A stretch of 64,000 nucleotides of DNA, taken from Oscillospiraceae bacterium. Lineage in GTDB: Bacteria; Bacillota; Clostridia; Oscillospirales; Oscillospiraceae. Position 1 is the first letter of the stretch, and every line of letters starts with the position of its first letter. Location: the NCBI GenBank assembly GCA_015067925.1, contig SVLN01000002.1, positions 1 through 64,000 of the forward strand, written 5' to 3'. Positions 28,001 to 36,685 of the stretch are shown piece by piece. The translations under genes and the position numbers were made by a program. The notes beneath the pieces are model-generated. The model was not told where the DNA came from, searched no databases, and worked only from the letters and a program-made list of their open reading frames with translations.

Positions 28001-31000
28001 GGATATCGTCATCAAGGTCCGCGATGCGGCAGGCAATATCTCCACCTTTGACGCCCTGAGCATCGCCATGATCGACAAGGTACGCCCGGACATAACACAC
28101 TGGAGCATCAGCGGCAACGCTGAGGAGTGGAATACCTCCAACGTCTCCTCTACGGTCAGCGTATCCGATGATAAAGCTATTTCAAAGTGGCAGTACAGCA
28201 TTGACGGCGGCGAAAGCTGGAGTAATGGCAACGGAACCGATGGCGGAGAATTTATGGTCATCGGCGACGGTATTCACAGGGTCATGGTCAAGGCCATCGA
28301 CCAGGCCGGAAACGAGGCCGTAAGCGAGGCACGTGAGATCAAGATCGATACCACCGAGCCCAGTGATGTCACTGTGACAGCCAAGGCGGGCGAGAAAAAC
28401 TATACCTCCGGCACTGAATCCCGCGGCGATGTGGTATTTACCCTGTCTGCCACCGATGCTACCTCCGGCATCGGCAAGTATCAGGTCAAGATCGACAATG
28501 CTGATTGGGTAGACCTGGATGGCAGCACCTACACACACTCCGGTAAAACGGATGCAGATGGTGTGTCTTACCAGTTCCGTGCGGTTGATCACGCGGGGAA
28601 CACAGGCGAGGCAAGCGATGCAGTTGTCGTTGTGAACCTTGCCCATACGCATGCTATCTGCGGCGCTCTTGATTGCGCCCATGACACCAACTCCGAAACT
28701 GACGGTGCGCAGACCCATGCCTCGGCGATCTTTACTGAGGTGAACGAGCTGCCCGCAACGCTGGAAAGAGGGAAGACCTATTATTTCGTCCTGACGGAAG
28801 ATATGGATGCGTGGGAACCTACTGTCACAGGTGACGGAAATGCTCCTATCGTGTATATTTGCCTCAATGGTCATACCATCGAGAGTGTGACCCTTGAGGG
28901 CAATTGGATGCAGGTTCACTTCTGCGATTGCGCAGCTACTGCAGGAACGATTGGAACGCTCACCATCGTTGACAGCGGTGATTCCTGGAACTATGGTGTA
29001 GCGATCGGTACGCTGCGTGTCTCTGATTCCACTGACTCCAGAATCGCACACACCATGATCGGCGGTGTGGTCACCGGTAATGCAGTCATTGAGAATGGTA
29101 CCTTCAGGATGGAAGGCGGCGAAATCAAGGGCAACCTCATCCTTACAAACTGCAGCGGCGGTCTTTATGGCGGTGTGATTCATGGCGATCTCGCCATCGA
29201 TAACGGACAGATTTGGGCGTACGGCACCAAGGAGTTCAACTTTGGCGGCTTTACCATTAAGGGAAATGTGACGGTTGCAGAAGGAAGCGGCGGTGTGAAC
29301 CTGATCGTCATGGGTGCTGAGCTTCAGGGTAAACTGACCAATGGCGGCACTGTCATGGTGCTTGATTCCACGATCAGTTCCAAGGTTGTCAACTCCGGAA
29401 CGCTGCTTGTGGGCGATATGCAAGGCTTCAGCGACAGATATCCCGAACTTGCAGACGGCGTGATTGCCGGCGATCTGACCAATCAAGGTACTTTGATGCT
29501 GTGCAAGAAGGGTGTTGTTTTGGGCCGCCTTGATATGTATGAGCGCGACGGCGATGACAATCCCATAATCGAAATTGCTGAGAGCTTTACACAGCCGGAA
29601 CAGCCCATTCAGATTGTCCTGTACGACGGTGATATCTTCACCAACGGCTGGCCTGATGGCGCAGTTATCGCTGACTGGTTCGATCTTTTGAATGAAGGCT
29701 ACATCATTCGCGAAAAAGACGGGGAGCTGCATATCAGACAGGATACCGTTTCCATCGACTTTGTTCTGCCTGAGATTGCAGATATGCAGAAAGGCTATAC
29801 TGAGGCATCCTCCGGTGTTCTGAAACTTATCAACAACGGTACTTATCCTGTGACGATCCTCGATGTGAAGTTCAAGGTGGATATCCACGGCGAAGAAACC
29901 ACCGATATGGTGATCAAGTCCGGCAGTTTCCCCTTCGATATGGAAGTTGACGATACCAACACGAGCATTGTGATCGCTGCTAATGATGGCCTTCCGGAGG
30001 GCGAGTATACGGTCTGGGTCTGCGTGGATTATATCACGAAGGGTGGCCAAGAGGCGGCACCGATGGGTATCATGAATACTGTTACCTTTAACGTTGAAGC
30101 GCGGCCCCTTACCGGCACGGTTACCGTTACCGGAACTGCTGAAGTAGGGCAGACGTTGACGGCCTCTGTCACTGACACCAACAATACCGGCACGCTGACT
30201 TACCAGTGGTTCCGTCATGTTGAGGATTCTGTTCTCATTGAAGGCGCCACCGGAAGCACGTATCAGATCACTGAGGATGATGTTCAGCAGATGATTTACT
30301 GTGTTGTCAGCAGCAGCGTCGAAGACGGCGGCATCGAAAGCAATCGTGTTGGTCCCGTTGCCTTGATGGAGTTCCCCGACGGCAGCGTTTCTGTCAAGGG
30401 ATACACCGGAAAATACGACGGCAATGCACACGGCATCACGGTTACCGTCCCCGAAGGCGCATCGGTATACTACAGCACCGATGCAGAGAATTATCATATC
30501 GGTGCCTGCCCGACTTATACAGAAGTCGGCGAATACACCGTTTACTATCGCGTTTATAGATTTGGTTATCATACAATTTCCGGCAGCGAAAAGGTAGTCA
30601 TCACAGAGCCTGAGCCTGAAACCTTTACCATTACCTTTGATCCCGCCAATGGAGAAGCAGCATTTACCAAGGGCTATGTTGCCGGTCGTGGATATGCTCT
30701 GCCGGCGGCGCCTGAAAAGAATGGCTATACCTTTGCCGGGTGGAAGCTCGGCAGCGGAGCGATCTATCAGGCCGGTGAGAGCTTTACTGCCACTGCCGAT
30801 GCTACGTTTACTGCCCAGTGGACCAAAAACGAACCGGATGTGCTTACCGGTACAGTTCAGATCATCGGTACTGCCGAGGTAGGCCGGACGCTTACTGTCG
30901 CTGTGACCGACACAAACAATACCGGCACGCTGACTTACCAGTGGTACCGTCATGCAGAGGGAAGCATTGCCATTGAGCGTGCCACCGGCAGTACTTATGT

Positions 31001-33782
31001 TGTCACGGAGAAGGACATCGGTCAGGTACTCTACTGCGTAGTTACCAGCAGCGTTCAGACCGGTAGCATTACCAGTAACCGTACCGATTCTGTCCCGCTG
31101 ATAAACTTCGCCGAAGGTAGCATCACGGCCGAAGGCTACACAGGAAAGTACGATGGCAAAGCCCATGGTATTATCGTCACCGCTCCCGAGGGTGCAAAGG
31201 TCGAATTCGGCGTTTCCAACGAGGATTACAGCCTGAATGCCTCTCCGAAGTTTACGGACATTGGCACCTATACGGTTTATTTCAAGGTCAGTAAGCCGGG
31301 TTACAACAGCTACTACGGCAATGCTGAGGTTGTCATTACAGAAAACCTTCAGACCATCGTTGTCAGCATGTCTGATTATGTTTACGGCGGCGCTGTTGCA
31401 ACACCTGTGGTATCCGGCAGCTTCACTGGTGCTGTGAGCTATTTCTACAGCACTGACAGCACCAATGTTTCCATCCCGTGGCAGAACATGACGGCTACCG
31501 GCCTGAATGTGGGAACCTATTACATGATTGCCAAGGCGGCACCAACGGAAGTTTCTCCGGAAGCTACCAGTGCTGTGATCAGTTTCCGCGTTTTGCCCGG
31601 CAAGTACACTGTCCCTGCTGCGCCGAGCGTCAATGACTTTACCGTAACCATCCAGGAAGCGGATCGCAACAAGAAACTGGAATACTCCATGGATGGCGTA
31701 AACTGGGTGAATGTTCCTGTTCTGTGGAACGGCAGCTTCACCCTCGATGGCCTGAAGGATAACACCGGCTATCGCATCTACCTGCGTGTTAAGGCCAGCG
31801 CCGACGGAAACTACCTGGCATCCGACGCTGTGAGCTCAGAATTCACAACACCCGGCAAGTACTCCGTGGCTTACAATGCCAACGAGGGTCGCGGCAGTAT
31901 TCCTGCCAGTACCCAGCAGTACACCGGCTCCTATGTGACCGTTGCAAGCGCTGACGGCCTGAGCCGCAAGGGCTATGTGTTTGTCGGCTGGAACACCGCG
32001 CCTGACGGAAGCGGAACCGCTTACCGTCCCGGCGATCAGATCGGCAGCGGCGCAACGCTCTATGCCCAGTGGAGCAAGAACACCTATACGGTGAAGTTTA
32101 TGTCCAACGGCGGCAGCGGCAGTATGGATGACATGCTCTTTGCTTACGATGTGCAGCAGGCCCTGTCTCTGAACAAGTTCACCCGTGAAGGTTATCATTT
32201 TGCCGGCTGGGCTACCGGCAGCGGCAAGAATGTTCTCTACACCGATGGTCAGGTGGTTATGAATCTGGCTGCCCATGGAACGGTTACGCTCCATGCCGTC
32301 TGGGTTGAGGACCTGTATGGAATTGATGTTTTCGTGAAGAGCGATTCTCCCGCTTTTGCCACAGTTACTGTGATGCGCGGCAATTCGCAGATCGGTGAGA
32401 CATTACGTATTGATATGGCTGCTCAAGGAACCACTTTTGCAGGTCAGGCCCACTTCGGAGATATGCCGAAGGGAATCTACAACATCATTGTGGAGCAGGA
32501 CGGCAAGACCATGACCAAGCAGATCATCATTACAGATCATGATGATACGCTGAATGTTGAAATGCCTGTCAGCAATGTAAACTCTGTCCTGGAAATCAAG
32601 GGTGAGGATACACACGCTGTTGTGGTTGGCGGTCTGGATCAGGAAGCCGCGACCAAGGCAGAGGAAAACAAAGCTGTTACGATCACCATGACTGTTGAGA
32701 AGACGGAAGAGAAACATCTGGCAGAAACTGCAACGGAAGAAGAAAAGAGAACCCAGGAAGCGATTGCCGACATTATCGTTGTAGCCGATGCGCCTTCCGA
32801 TCAGATCGAATTCCTGGAAATCACGGTGGAAAAGACCGTTGAGGAAGGAAACCAGCAGCAGAGCGTAGAGAAGGTGGCTCAGACCAACACGGTCATGGAG
32901 ATCATCATTCCCTTTGATCTGACCGACAAGTCCGATATCGCGGTTTATCGTTATCATGATGGACTGACGGAGACGCTGCAGGAGAATCGCTCCAAGAAGG
33001 ATGGCACATACTACGTTGACTGGGATGCGCATTTGATCCATGTCTTTGCTTCCAAGTTCTCCACCTATGCCATCGGCTACTCCTCCACGGAGCCTGAGCC
33101 ACCCGTAACACCGGAACCTCCCATTGTTTATCCTGAGATTCATGCTTGCTTCAGCAAGTGCCCCGTGTGTGGGGGCTGTCTGGACGGATACTGTGCAGAG
33201 AACGTTTGCATGAATAAGTGCATTCTGCCCATGACGTTCACCGATGTGAAGTCCGGCATGTGGTATACCGATGCTGTGGAGTATGTCTATCATCGCGGCA
33301 TGATGCAGGGTGTGGGTAATAACCTCTTTGGCATTGATGCAACCACTACCCGTGCGATGCTGGTTACGATCTTGTGGCGTCTGGAAGGCTGCCCGGTGGT
33401 GAATTATCTGATGCAGTTCGAAGACATTGCCTATGAGACCTGGTACACCGAGGCGATCCGTTGGGCTGCCAGCGAAAAGATCGTCTCCGGTTACAGCACC
33501 ACTTCGTTCGGTCCCATGGATGAAATCACCCGTGAGCAATTGGCCAGCATCCTTTATCGCTACGAGCAGTATAAGGGCGGCGGTTTCAAGGGTCTGTGGA
33601 TGTTCCGCATGGATTATGTGGATCTGGCAGATGTTTCCGATTGGGCCTATGAGGCTATGTGCTGGATGACCATGAACAACGTCATCAGCGGCCTGCCCGG
33701 AAAGATTCTCGATCCGAAGGGTACCGCAACACGTGCACAGCTTGCTTCCATGCTGTATCGCTATTGCCAGGAGGAAGAGTAA
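25038..33782 (+). CDS. Giant SLH-anchored multidomain surface protein
   Basis: A 2914-residue secreted protein. Residues 1-26 are a signal peptide (MALVMLITMLPTTALAS). About 30-370: Gly/Thr-rich beta-helix-like repeats (GGTVNVYGGTVSG). About 500-1250: Ig-like modules with TEPS/DNAGN turns and the repeated PYSFDGGQTWQ unit. About 1270-1620: a second right-handed helix-like region. Two 165-residue modules (1691-1857 and 1936-2102), three InlB B-repeats (about 1862-1930, 2275-2345, 2350-2424), a Glu-rich segment, a 7-Cys segment near 2703-2730 and three SLH domains from 2734 to the end. It should bind cell-wall polymers through SLH and act in adhesion or carbohydrate contact. No sortase motif. 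ATAGGAGG gives the start. A single-gene unit. Confidence 0.9.
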   Translation: MKKRVLSMLMALVMLITMLPTTALASHSHCVCGGSVTVGGHTHENITSWVAWDGTDKDNVTQGDQLTAGSYYLTGNVGVNSVTIVGTVNLCLNGHTITTTNSYGAFYVKSGAILNICDCSTTQPGEIKNTSASDNYPGIYNNGGTVNVYGGTVSGADTGIRNNGGTVNVYGGTVSGADTGIKNEQNSNLNIYNGTAEAATGGTGYGVYNQGTVSVSGGIVTGKSNGIRNYYTGTINVSGTVQVSGSTGIYNDGGTFTVSGGTVTATGSSGAGIHNTSTGTLTVSGGTVTANNGSSKGISNSGTLNLQGAPSITGAAADIYLNSGKLITIGENGLTYTSDKAISVKMETPGTFTTSWNTYMSSADSSDYFTSANDGYTVQPDGNELKLAVPHTHGGWTYSYAPNGNGYGIITAKCGNEGCPLNGGAGTATCNVTIHSDFEYKYVDYACPVIVEDLAPGSDWVQAGLAKPTVKNYRLTEEPLKGTATITVDDEEACSVPFTLQKGTLTAADITLILPDDMIYSGSAKEVTFSTWGDATHLVTIYYEGEGLVDGKPVNAGTYTVKVNVAGSEWYNAVNGLNIGSFDIAPKDITAADVTFEAIPDQYYTGYEVQPKPVIQYNGMTLVEDIDYVINAYHDNKEIGTNIASVTISGKGNYYHSKTVNFNITYEPKEAGEVLTWNDGGDGWFDIDIHNKPIFTPKEGYTVSLTADGTYGKSALDFSDDEEGENISKTVYVKDGEGKIYQVTLHYKYDKTEPTFSVSEAETPEWSNVSKNIVVTVTSETLSGVKSVELYLGDVKQDVAFELVDGRYLGAVTANGNYKVKVTDNAGNYGFQNTRVSGIDKTEPSASVSVSGTAGENGWYTSDVTVTISKAEDTDSGLAAEPYSFDGGQTWQSASTKTYTETTENVVVYIRDNAGNKTGPFVLNINIDKDSPTIDSASGNPTEWTKDDVTLTVNASDGAAGLAAEAYSFDGGQTWQAENTKTYTANTADIVIKVRDAAGNISTFDALSIAMIDKVRPDITHWSISGNAEEWNTSNVSSTVSVSDDKAISKWQYSIDGGESWSNGNGTDGGEFMVIGDGIHRVMVKAIDQAGNEAVSEAREIKIDTTEPSDVTVTAKAGEKNYTSGTESRGDVVFTLSATDATSGIGKYQVKIDNADWVDLDGSTYTHSGKTDADGVSYQFRAVDHAGNTGEASDAVVVVNLAHTHAICGALDCAHDTNSETDGAQTHASAIFTEVNELPATLERGKTYYFVLTEDMDAWEPTVTGDGNAPIVYICLNGHTIESVTLEGNWMQVHFCDCAATAGTIGTLTIVDSGDSWNYGVAIGTLRVSDSTDSRIAHTMIGGVVTGNAVIENGTFRMEGGEIKGNLILTNCSGGLYGGVIHGDLAIDNGQIWAYGTKEFNFGGFTIKGNVTVAEGSGGVNLIVMGAELQGKLTNGGTVMVLDSTISSKVVNSGTLLVGDMQGFSDRYPELADGVIAGDLTNQGTLMLCKKGVVLGRLDMYERDGDDNPIIEIAESFTQPEQPIQIVLYDGDIFTNGWPDGAVIADWFDLLNEGYIIREKDGELHIRQDTVSIDFVLPEIADMQKGYTEASSGVLKLINNGTYPVTILDVKFKVDIHGEETTDMVIKSGSFPFDMEVDDTNTSIVIAANDGLPEGEYTVWVCVDYITKGGQEAAPMGIMNTVTFNVEARPLTGTVTVTGTAEVGQTLTASVTDTNNTGTLTYQWFRHVEDSVLIEGATGSTYQITEDDVQQMIYCVVSSSVEDGGIESNRVGPVALMEFPDGSVSVKGYTGKYDGNAHGITVTVPEGASVYYSTDAENYHIGACPTYTEVGEYTVYYRVYRFGYHTISGSEKVVITEPEPETFTITFDPANGEAAFTKGYVAGRGYALPAAPEKNGYTFAGWKLGSGAIYQAGESFTATADATFTAQWTKNEPDVLTGTVQIIGTAEVGRTLTVAVTDTNNTGTLTYQWYRHAEGSIAIERATGSTYVVTEKDIGQVLYCVVTSSVQTGSITSNRTDSVPLINFAEGSITAEGYTGKYDGKAHGIIVTAPEGAKVEFGVSNEDYSLNASPKFTDIGTYTVYFKVSKPGYNSYYGNAEVVITENLQTIVVSMSDYVYGGAVATPVVSGSFTGAVSYFYSTDSTNVSIPWQNMTATGLNVGTYYMIAKAAPTEVSPEATSAVISFRVLPGKYTVPAAPSVNDFTVTIQEADRNKKLEYSMDGVNWVNVPVLWNGSFTLDGLKDNTGYRIYLRVKASADGNYLASDAVSSEFTTPGKYSVAYNANEGRGSIPASTQQYTGSYVTVASADGLSRKGYVFVGWNTAPDGSGTAYRPGDQIGSGATLYAQWSKNTYTVKFMSNGGSGSMDDMLFAYDVQQALSLNKFTREGYHFAGWATGSGKNVLYTDGQVVMNLAAHGTVTLHAVWVEDLYGIDVFVKSDSPAFATVTVMRGNSQIGETLRIDMAAQGTTFAGQAHFGDMPKGIYNIIVEQDGKTMTKQIIITDHDDTLNVEMPVSNVNSVLEIKGEDTHAVVVGGLDQEAATKAEENKAVTITMTVEKTEEKHLAETATEEEKRTQEAIADIIVVADAPSDQIEFLEITVEKTVEEGNQQQSVEKVAQTNTVMEIIIPFDLTDKSDIAVYRYHDGLTETLQENRSKKDGTYYVDWDAHLIHVFASKFSTYAIGYSSTEPEPPVTPEPPIVYPEIHACFSKCPVCGGCLDGYCAENVCMNKCILPMTFTDVKSGMWYTDAVEYVYHRGMMQGVGNNLFGIDATTTRAMLVTILWRLEGCPVVNYLMQFEDIAYETWYTEAIRWAASEKIVSGYSTTSFGPMDEITREQLASILYRYEQYKGGGFKGLWMFRMDYVDLADVSDWAYEAMCWMTMNNVISGLPGKILDPKGTATRAQLASMLYRYCQEEE
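25458..25580 (+). repeat. 63-bp tandem duplication in the surface protein gene
   Basis: A 60-base block beginning AACAACGGTGGCACTGTC is present twice without a difference (25458-25517 and 25521-25580), separated by CGC. It encodes two copies of NNGGTVNVYGGTVSGADTGI. The lack of synonymous change suggests a recent slippage duplication. Confidence 0.92.
30108..31343 (+). repeat. Diverged ~165-residue module pair in the surface protein
   Basis: Nucleotides 30108-30608 and 30843-31343 encode two copies of a module starting LTGTV...GTAEVG.TLT and sharing TDTNNTGTLTYQW, ATGSTY, GYTGKYDG.AHGI and a V.VVITE end. They are separated by an InlB B-repeat. Divergence at protein and DNA level shows an old duplication, unlike the 63-bp repeat. 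Confidence 0.88.
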
Positions 33783-33817
33783 CATCTTCTTTCGCATTCG
33801 AAACCCAATACGCAATT

Positions 33818-33850
33818 ACAGCCCAGACCTTCTTGGTCTGGGCTGTTTTG
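33818..33850 (+). terminator. Terminator of the surface protein gene
   Basis: A 12-bp stem (33818-33829 with 33835-33846), loop TTCTT and a short T run. Confidence 0.88.
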
Positions 33851-33915
33851 CATAGTTTCTTTGTTGTGTCGTAAGCTAGCAGAAGATTCGGTAGGGAAGT
33901 GTTGGACTGCATTGC

Positions 33916-33944
33916 TTGACAAGTTCCCGACAAAGTTCTATAAT
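33916..33944 (+). promoter_or_regulatory. Consensus sigma-A promoter of mrp
   Basis: TTGACA (33916-33921) and TATAAT (33939-33944), exactly 17 bases apart, 38 bases before the ATG. Confidence 0.9.
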
Positions 33945-33982
33945 CCTAAGAAGTATGTTATAGCGAAAGGAGCTAATTAGAA

Positions 33983-34813
33983 ATGAGTGAATCCTGCACC
34001 GGTAATTGCTCTACCTGTTCTGCTTCCTGTTCTGATCGTGAGCAGGAAAGCCTGCTGGAAAAGGCAAATCCGTTATCCCATGTAAAGAAGGTCATTGCTG
34101 TTGTCAGCGGCAAGGGCGGCGTCGGCAAATCCACCGTTACCTCTATGCTGGCGGTTGCCATGCAGCGCAAGGGCTACAAGGTCGCCATCCTGGACGCCGA
34201 CATCACCGGCCCGTCCATTCCCAAGGCCTTTGACATCAAGGACCGTCCTCAGGGCATCGAAGAGGGTCTGCTGCCCGTTAAGTCCCGTGAGGGCATCAGC
34301 GTCATGTCTATCAATCTTCTGCTGAGCAACGAGACCGATCCCGTTCTGTGGCGTGGCCCCATTCTGGCCGGCGCTGTCAAGCAGTTCTGGACCGACGTTT
34401 GCTGGCATGAAGTGGACTATATGTTCGTGGATATGCCTCCCGGAACCGGCGACGTGCCCCTGACTGTGTTCCAGAGCCTGCCCATCGACGGCATTGTCCT
34501 GGTTACCAGCCCCCAGGATCTGGTTGGTATGATCGTTCAGAAGGCTGTGAACATGGCTAGCCTCATGAATCTTCCTGTGCTCGGCTTCGTTGAGAACTAC
34601 AGCTACCTGACTTGCCCGGACTGCGGCAAGAAGCTGGAGGTGTTCGGCAAGAGCAATCTGGACAAGGTCAGCGAGGAAACCGGCATTCCCGTTCTGGCTC
34701 GTCTGCCCATCGATCCGCTGATCGCCCAGGCCGTGGACGAAGGCCTCATCGAAATGGCCAACGTTTCCGCCATTGATCCCGCTGCCGATCAGATCGAAGC
34801 AACTCTGAAATAA
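33983..34813 (+). CDS. Mrp/NBP35-family P-loop Fe-S cluster carrier
   Basis: These ATPases carry [4Fe-4S] clusters to apoproteins in the cytosol. The 276-residue protein starts with a cysteine patch (CTGNCSTCSASC), has the deviant Walker A GKGGVGKST near residue 46, DADITGPSIPK and VDMPPGTGD, and ends with the CPDCGKK cluster-bridging pair near residue 212. The N-terminal cysteines resemble the Nbp35 subgroup. Single gene with its own promoter and terminator. In anaerobes such carriers are usually essential for Fe-S enzymes. Confidence 0.93.
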   Translation: MSESCTGNCSTCSASCSDREQESLLEKANPLSHVKKVIAVVSGKGGVGKSTVTSMLAVAMQRKGYKVAILDADITGPSIPKAFDIKDRPQGIEEGLLPVKSREGISVMSINLLLSNETDPVLWRGPILAGAVKQFWTDVCWHEVDYMFVDMPPGTGDVPLTVFQSLPIDGIVLVTSPQDLVGMIVQKAVNMASLMNLPVLGFVENYSYLTCPDCGKKLEVFGKSNLDKVSEETGIPVLARLPIDPLIAQAVDEGLIEMANVSAIDPAADQIEATLK

Positions 34814-34818
34814 ATCGC

Positions 34819-34849
34819 AAGGCCCGCGCTGAGCGCGGGCCTTTTCTTT
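34819..34849 (+). terminator. Terminator after mrp
   Basis: An 11-bp GC-rich stem (34819-34829 with 34833-34843), loop TGA and TTCTTT tail. Confidence 0.9.
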
Positions 34850-34881
34850 GTGAATTTTTGGCAAAAAAGGGAAGGGGATAA

Positions 34882-34910
34882 TTGACGGAAAATCCGGAGT
34901 ATGTTACACT
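34882..34910 (+). promoter_or_regulatory. Promoter of the AI-2E family gene
   Basis: TTGACG (34882-34887) and TACACT (34905-34910), 17 bases apart. Confidence 0.65.
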
Positions 34911-34940
34911 ATAGTCAAATAAAGTGCGGTGGTGAGATTG

Positions 34941-36185
34941 ATGCGTGAATGGATGCAAAAAAGAAATATTCGCTGGGGTGTGACTGCCTTTGTAGTCATC
35001 GCTGCCAGCATTTTCCTGGCCATTGGGCTTTCTCGTCTTACCACGTTCATGAGCTGGCTCAAGGGTGTCTTAAGCGCCTTTACGCCTCTGGTCTGGGGCG
35101 TGGCCATTGCTTATATTCTGAATCCCGTTGCAGGTAAAATTGAACGTCTTGTTTTAGCACTATGCAAGAAGACCAGGATAAAGGAAAAGCCTGCCGCCCT
35201 GATCGCAAGGGTTTTTGGTGTGTTCGGCGCAATGCTTGTTGCTTTGCTTGCGATCTTTGCAGTAATTATGCTGATTGTACCGCAGTTGGTGACCAGTATT
35301 GAGAACCTGATTTCCAACGGTAGAAATTACTATTCAACGGTAGAAAGCTGGATCTTCCGTTTGTTTGTCGATTATCCGGATATGGCGGACATTCTTGGCG
35401 TTGTTTTGGATCGCGTGTATCATTTTTTGGAAGAATGGATCCAGAATGAATTGTTGGGCACCATGCAATCTGTTATGTCGGCAGTGGGCAGCGGTATTTT
35501 CTCCGTTATTAATTGGCTGCTGGATTTTCTGATTGGTCTGATTGTTGCTGCATACATGCTGGCAGGCAGGAAGCGCTATCTGGCACAGATGCGTAAAATC
35601 AACGCTGCTCTTTGGAATAAAAAGATCGCTGACTGGTTCCTGGAGATTGCTGCGCAGGCCAACCGTGTCTTTGGCGGATTCATTCGCGGCAAAATCCTTG
35701 ACTCTATCATTATCGGTGTACTGTGTTATATTGGCGCCTTGATTTTGAAGCTTCCTTATGCCATTCTTGTGGCATGCATTGTTGGTATTACAAACGTAAT
35801 CCCGTTCTTCGGCCCGTTCATTGGTGCCATTCCGTGTGCGTTCATCATTCTGCTGGTGAGCCCGGCAAAGTGTCTGTACTTTATGATCTTCGTGTTCCTG
35901 CTGCAGCAGCTCGATGGCAATGTAATCGGCCCTAGCATTCTGGGTGATACTACAGGTCTGTCCAGTTTCTGGGTGCTGGTTTCCATCACGGTATTCAGCG
36001 GCCTGTTCGGTTTTGCCGGTATGATCCTGGGCGTGCCTGTTTTTGCGGTTCTCTACATCCTGGTGAAGGAGATCATTGAGAAGAAGCTGTCCAAGAAAGG
36101 ACTTCCCACGGAGACGGAGGCTTATCTGGATTCTGCAGTTCCACAAGTTCTGACCGAGCCTGAAAAAACAGAACCCGAGAAATGA
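34941..36185 (+). CDS. AI-2E family transporter (PF01594)
   Basis: A 414-residue membrane protein with about eight helices. The diagnostic C-terminal pattern is visible: KLPYAILVACIVGITNVIPFFGPFIGAIP, LLQQLDGNVIGPSILGDTTGLS and MILGVPVFAVLYILVKE. Family members range from autoinducer-2 exporter TqsA to Na+/H+ antiporters, so the substrate is unknown. ATG 34941 is preferred, behind GGTGAG; two GTG codons lie upstream in frame at 34929 and 34932. It has its own promoter; no strong terminator is visible before the tRNA-Ser promoter. Confidence 0.88.
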   Translation: MREWMQKRNIRWGVTAFVVIAASIFLAIGLSRLTTFMSWLKGVLSAFTPLVWGVAIAYILNPVAGKIERLVLALCKKTRIKEKPAALIARVFGVFGAMLVALLAIFAVIMLIVPQLVTSIENLISNGRNYYSTVESWIFRLFVDYPDMADILGVVLDRVYHFLEEWIQNELLGTMQSVMSAVGSGIFSVINWLLDFLIGLIVAAYMLAGRKRYLAQMRKINAALWNKKIADWFLEIAAQANRVFGGFIRGKILDSIIIGVLCYIGALILKLPYAILVACIVGITNVIPFFGPFIGAIPCAFIILLVSPAKCLYFMIFVFLLQQLDGNVIGPSILGDTTGLSSFWVLVSITVFSGLFGFAGMILGVPVFAVLYILVKEIIEKKLSKKGLPTETEAYLDSAVPQVLTEPEKTEPEK

Positions 36186-36206
36186 CAGGTTTTTTCAAAA
36201 CATGTC

Positions 36207-36235
36207 TTGACAATTCCGCCTTTATGATGTAATAT
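36207..36235 (+). promoter_or_regulatory. Promoter of the tRNA-Ser gene
   Basis: TTGACA (36207-36212) and TAATAT (36230-36235), 17-base spacer. A 7-bp hairpin AGCTGTC/GACAGCT (36241-36262) lies between it and the mature tRNA. Confidence 0.85.
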
Positions 36236-36267
36236 ATTCAAGCTGTCTGAAACATGACAGCTGACCT

Positions 36268-36359
36268 GGAGTAGTATCGAAGTGGTCATAACGAGCACGA
36301 CTGGAAATCGTGTGTACGTCAAAAGCGTACCGAGGGTTCAAATCCCTCCTACTCCGCCA
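36268..36359 (+). tRNA. tRNA-Ser(GGA)
   Basis: A 92-nt class II tRNA with encoded CCA. Acceptor GGAGTAG (36268-36274) pairs with CTACTCC; discriminator G; anticodon loop CTGGAAA at 36301-36307 with anticodon GGA (36303-36305), reading UCC and UCU. The long variable arm GTGTACGTC...GCGTAC and the T loop GGTTCAAATCC are clear. Confidence 0.97.
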
Positions 36360-36362
36360 GAT

Positions 36363-36401
36363 CAGAAACACACCACCTCACGGTGGTGTGTTTCTGTTTT
36401 T
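36363..36401 (+). terminator. Terminator of tRNA-Ser
   Basis: A 15-bp stem (36363-36377 with 36382-36396), loop TCAC, then TTTTT. Confidence 0.92.
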
Positions 36402-36404
36402 ACA

Positions 36405-36545
36405 GAGGGATTTGAAAGGCGGCTCTTGGCAACATGCCGGTGGCATGTTGCAACCGCCGTGGACCCGAGCCGCAGTGAGGGCAAATCCCTCCTACTCCGC
36501 CAGAAGAAGAGTGCACCACCGTGAGGTGGTGCACTTCTTTTTTTA
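36405..36545 (+). repeat. Palindromic element ending in a duplicated tRNA-Ser 3' tail and second terminator
   Basis: A 23-base copy of the tRNA 3' end (CAAATCCCTCCTACTCC then GCCAGA) recurs at 36482-36504 (first copy 36339-36361), followed by another hairpin, 36506-36537, with the same design as the tRNA terminator but a different stem. Between them lies a nested palindrome: GAGGGATTTG (36405-36414) with CAAATCCCTC (36482-36491), CGGCTC (36420-36425) with GAGCCG (36467-36472), and a perfect 10-bp hairpin 36429-36438/36442-36451. The 327-base gap between tRNA-Ser and feoA holds only this and the feoA promoter; no gene. Confidence 0.85.
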
Positions 36546-36598
36546 CCTGGGGGAAAGGAACTCGCTGCTGTGAAAATGTATTTTTTCCCAAAAAAGTA

Positions 36599-36649
36599 TT
36601 GACAAATCAGCGGTAGTCATTTAATATACTGGGGTTAGCGGATGCTAAC
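36599..36649 (+). promoter_or_regulatory. feoA promoter with GTTAG-N6-CTAAC operator
   Basis: TTGACA (36599-36604) and TAATAT (36622-36627), 17 bases apart. The palindrome GTTAGCGGATGCTAAC (36634-36649) starts at the expected transcription start. The half-site resembles the core of DtxR/IdeR-type iron boxes but with a wider centre; the same sequence design occurs twice before feoB. Confidence 0.85.
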
Positions 36650-36685
36650 AGCAGAAAAACCAGATGATTCAAATTAGGTGACGTT

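Noticed and set aside
28182..31166. 994-codon minus-strand frame opposite the surface protein
   Set aside because: Arises from codon bias in the plus-strand repeats; no ribosome site or family resemblance.
36310..36573. Plus-strand open frame with a KSLLLRQ translation over tRNA-Ser
   Set aside because: It is the translation of the tRNA 3' end and terminators, a common false gene call next to tRNA-Ser.
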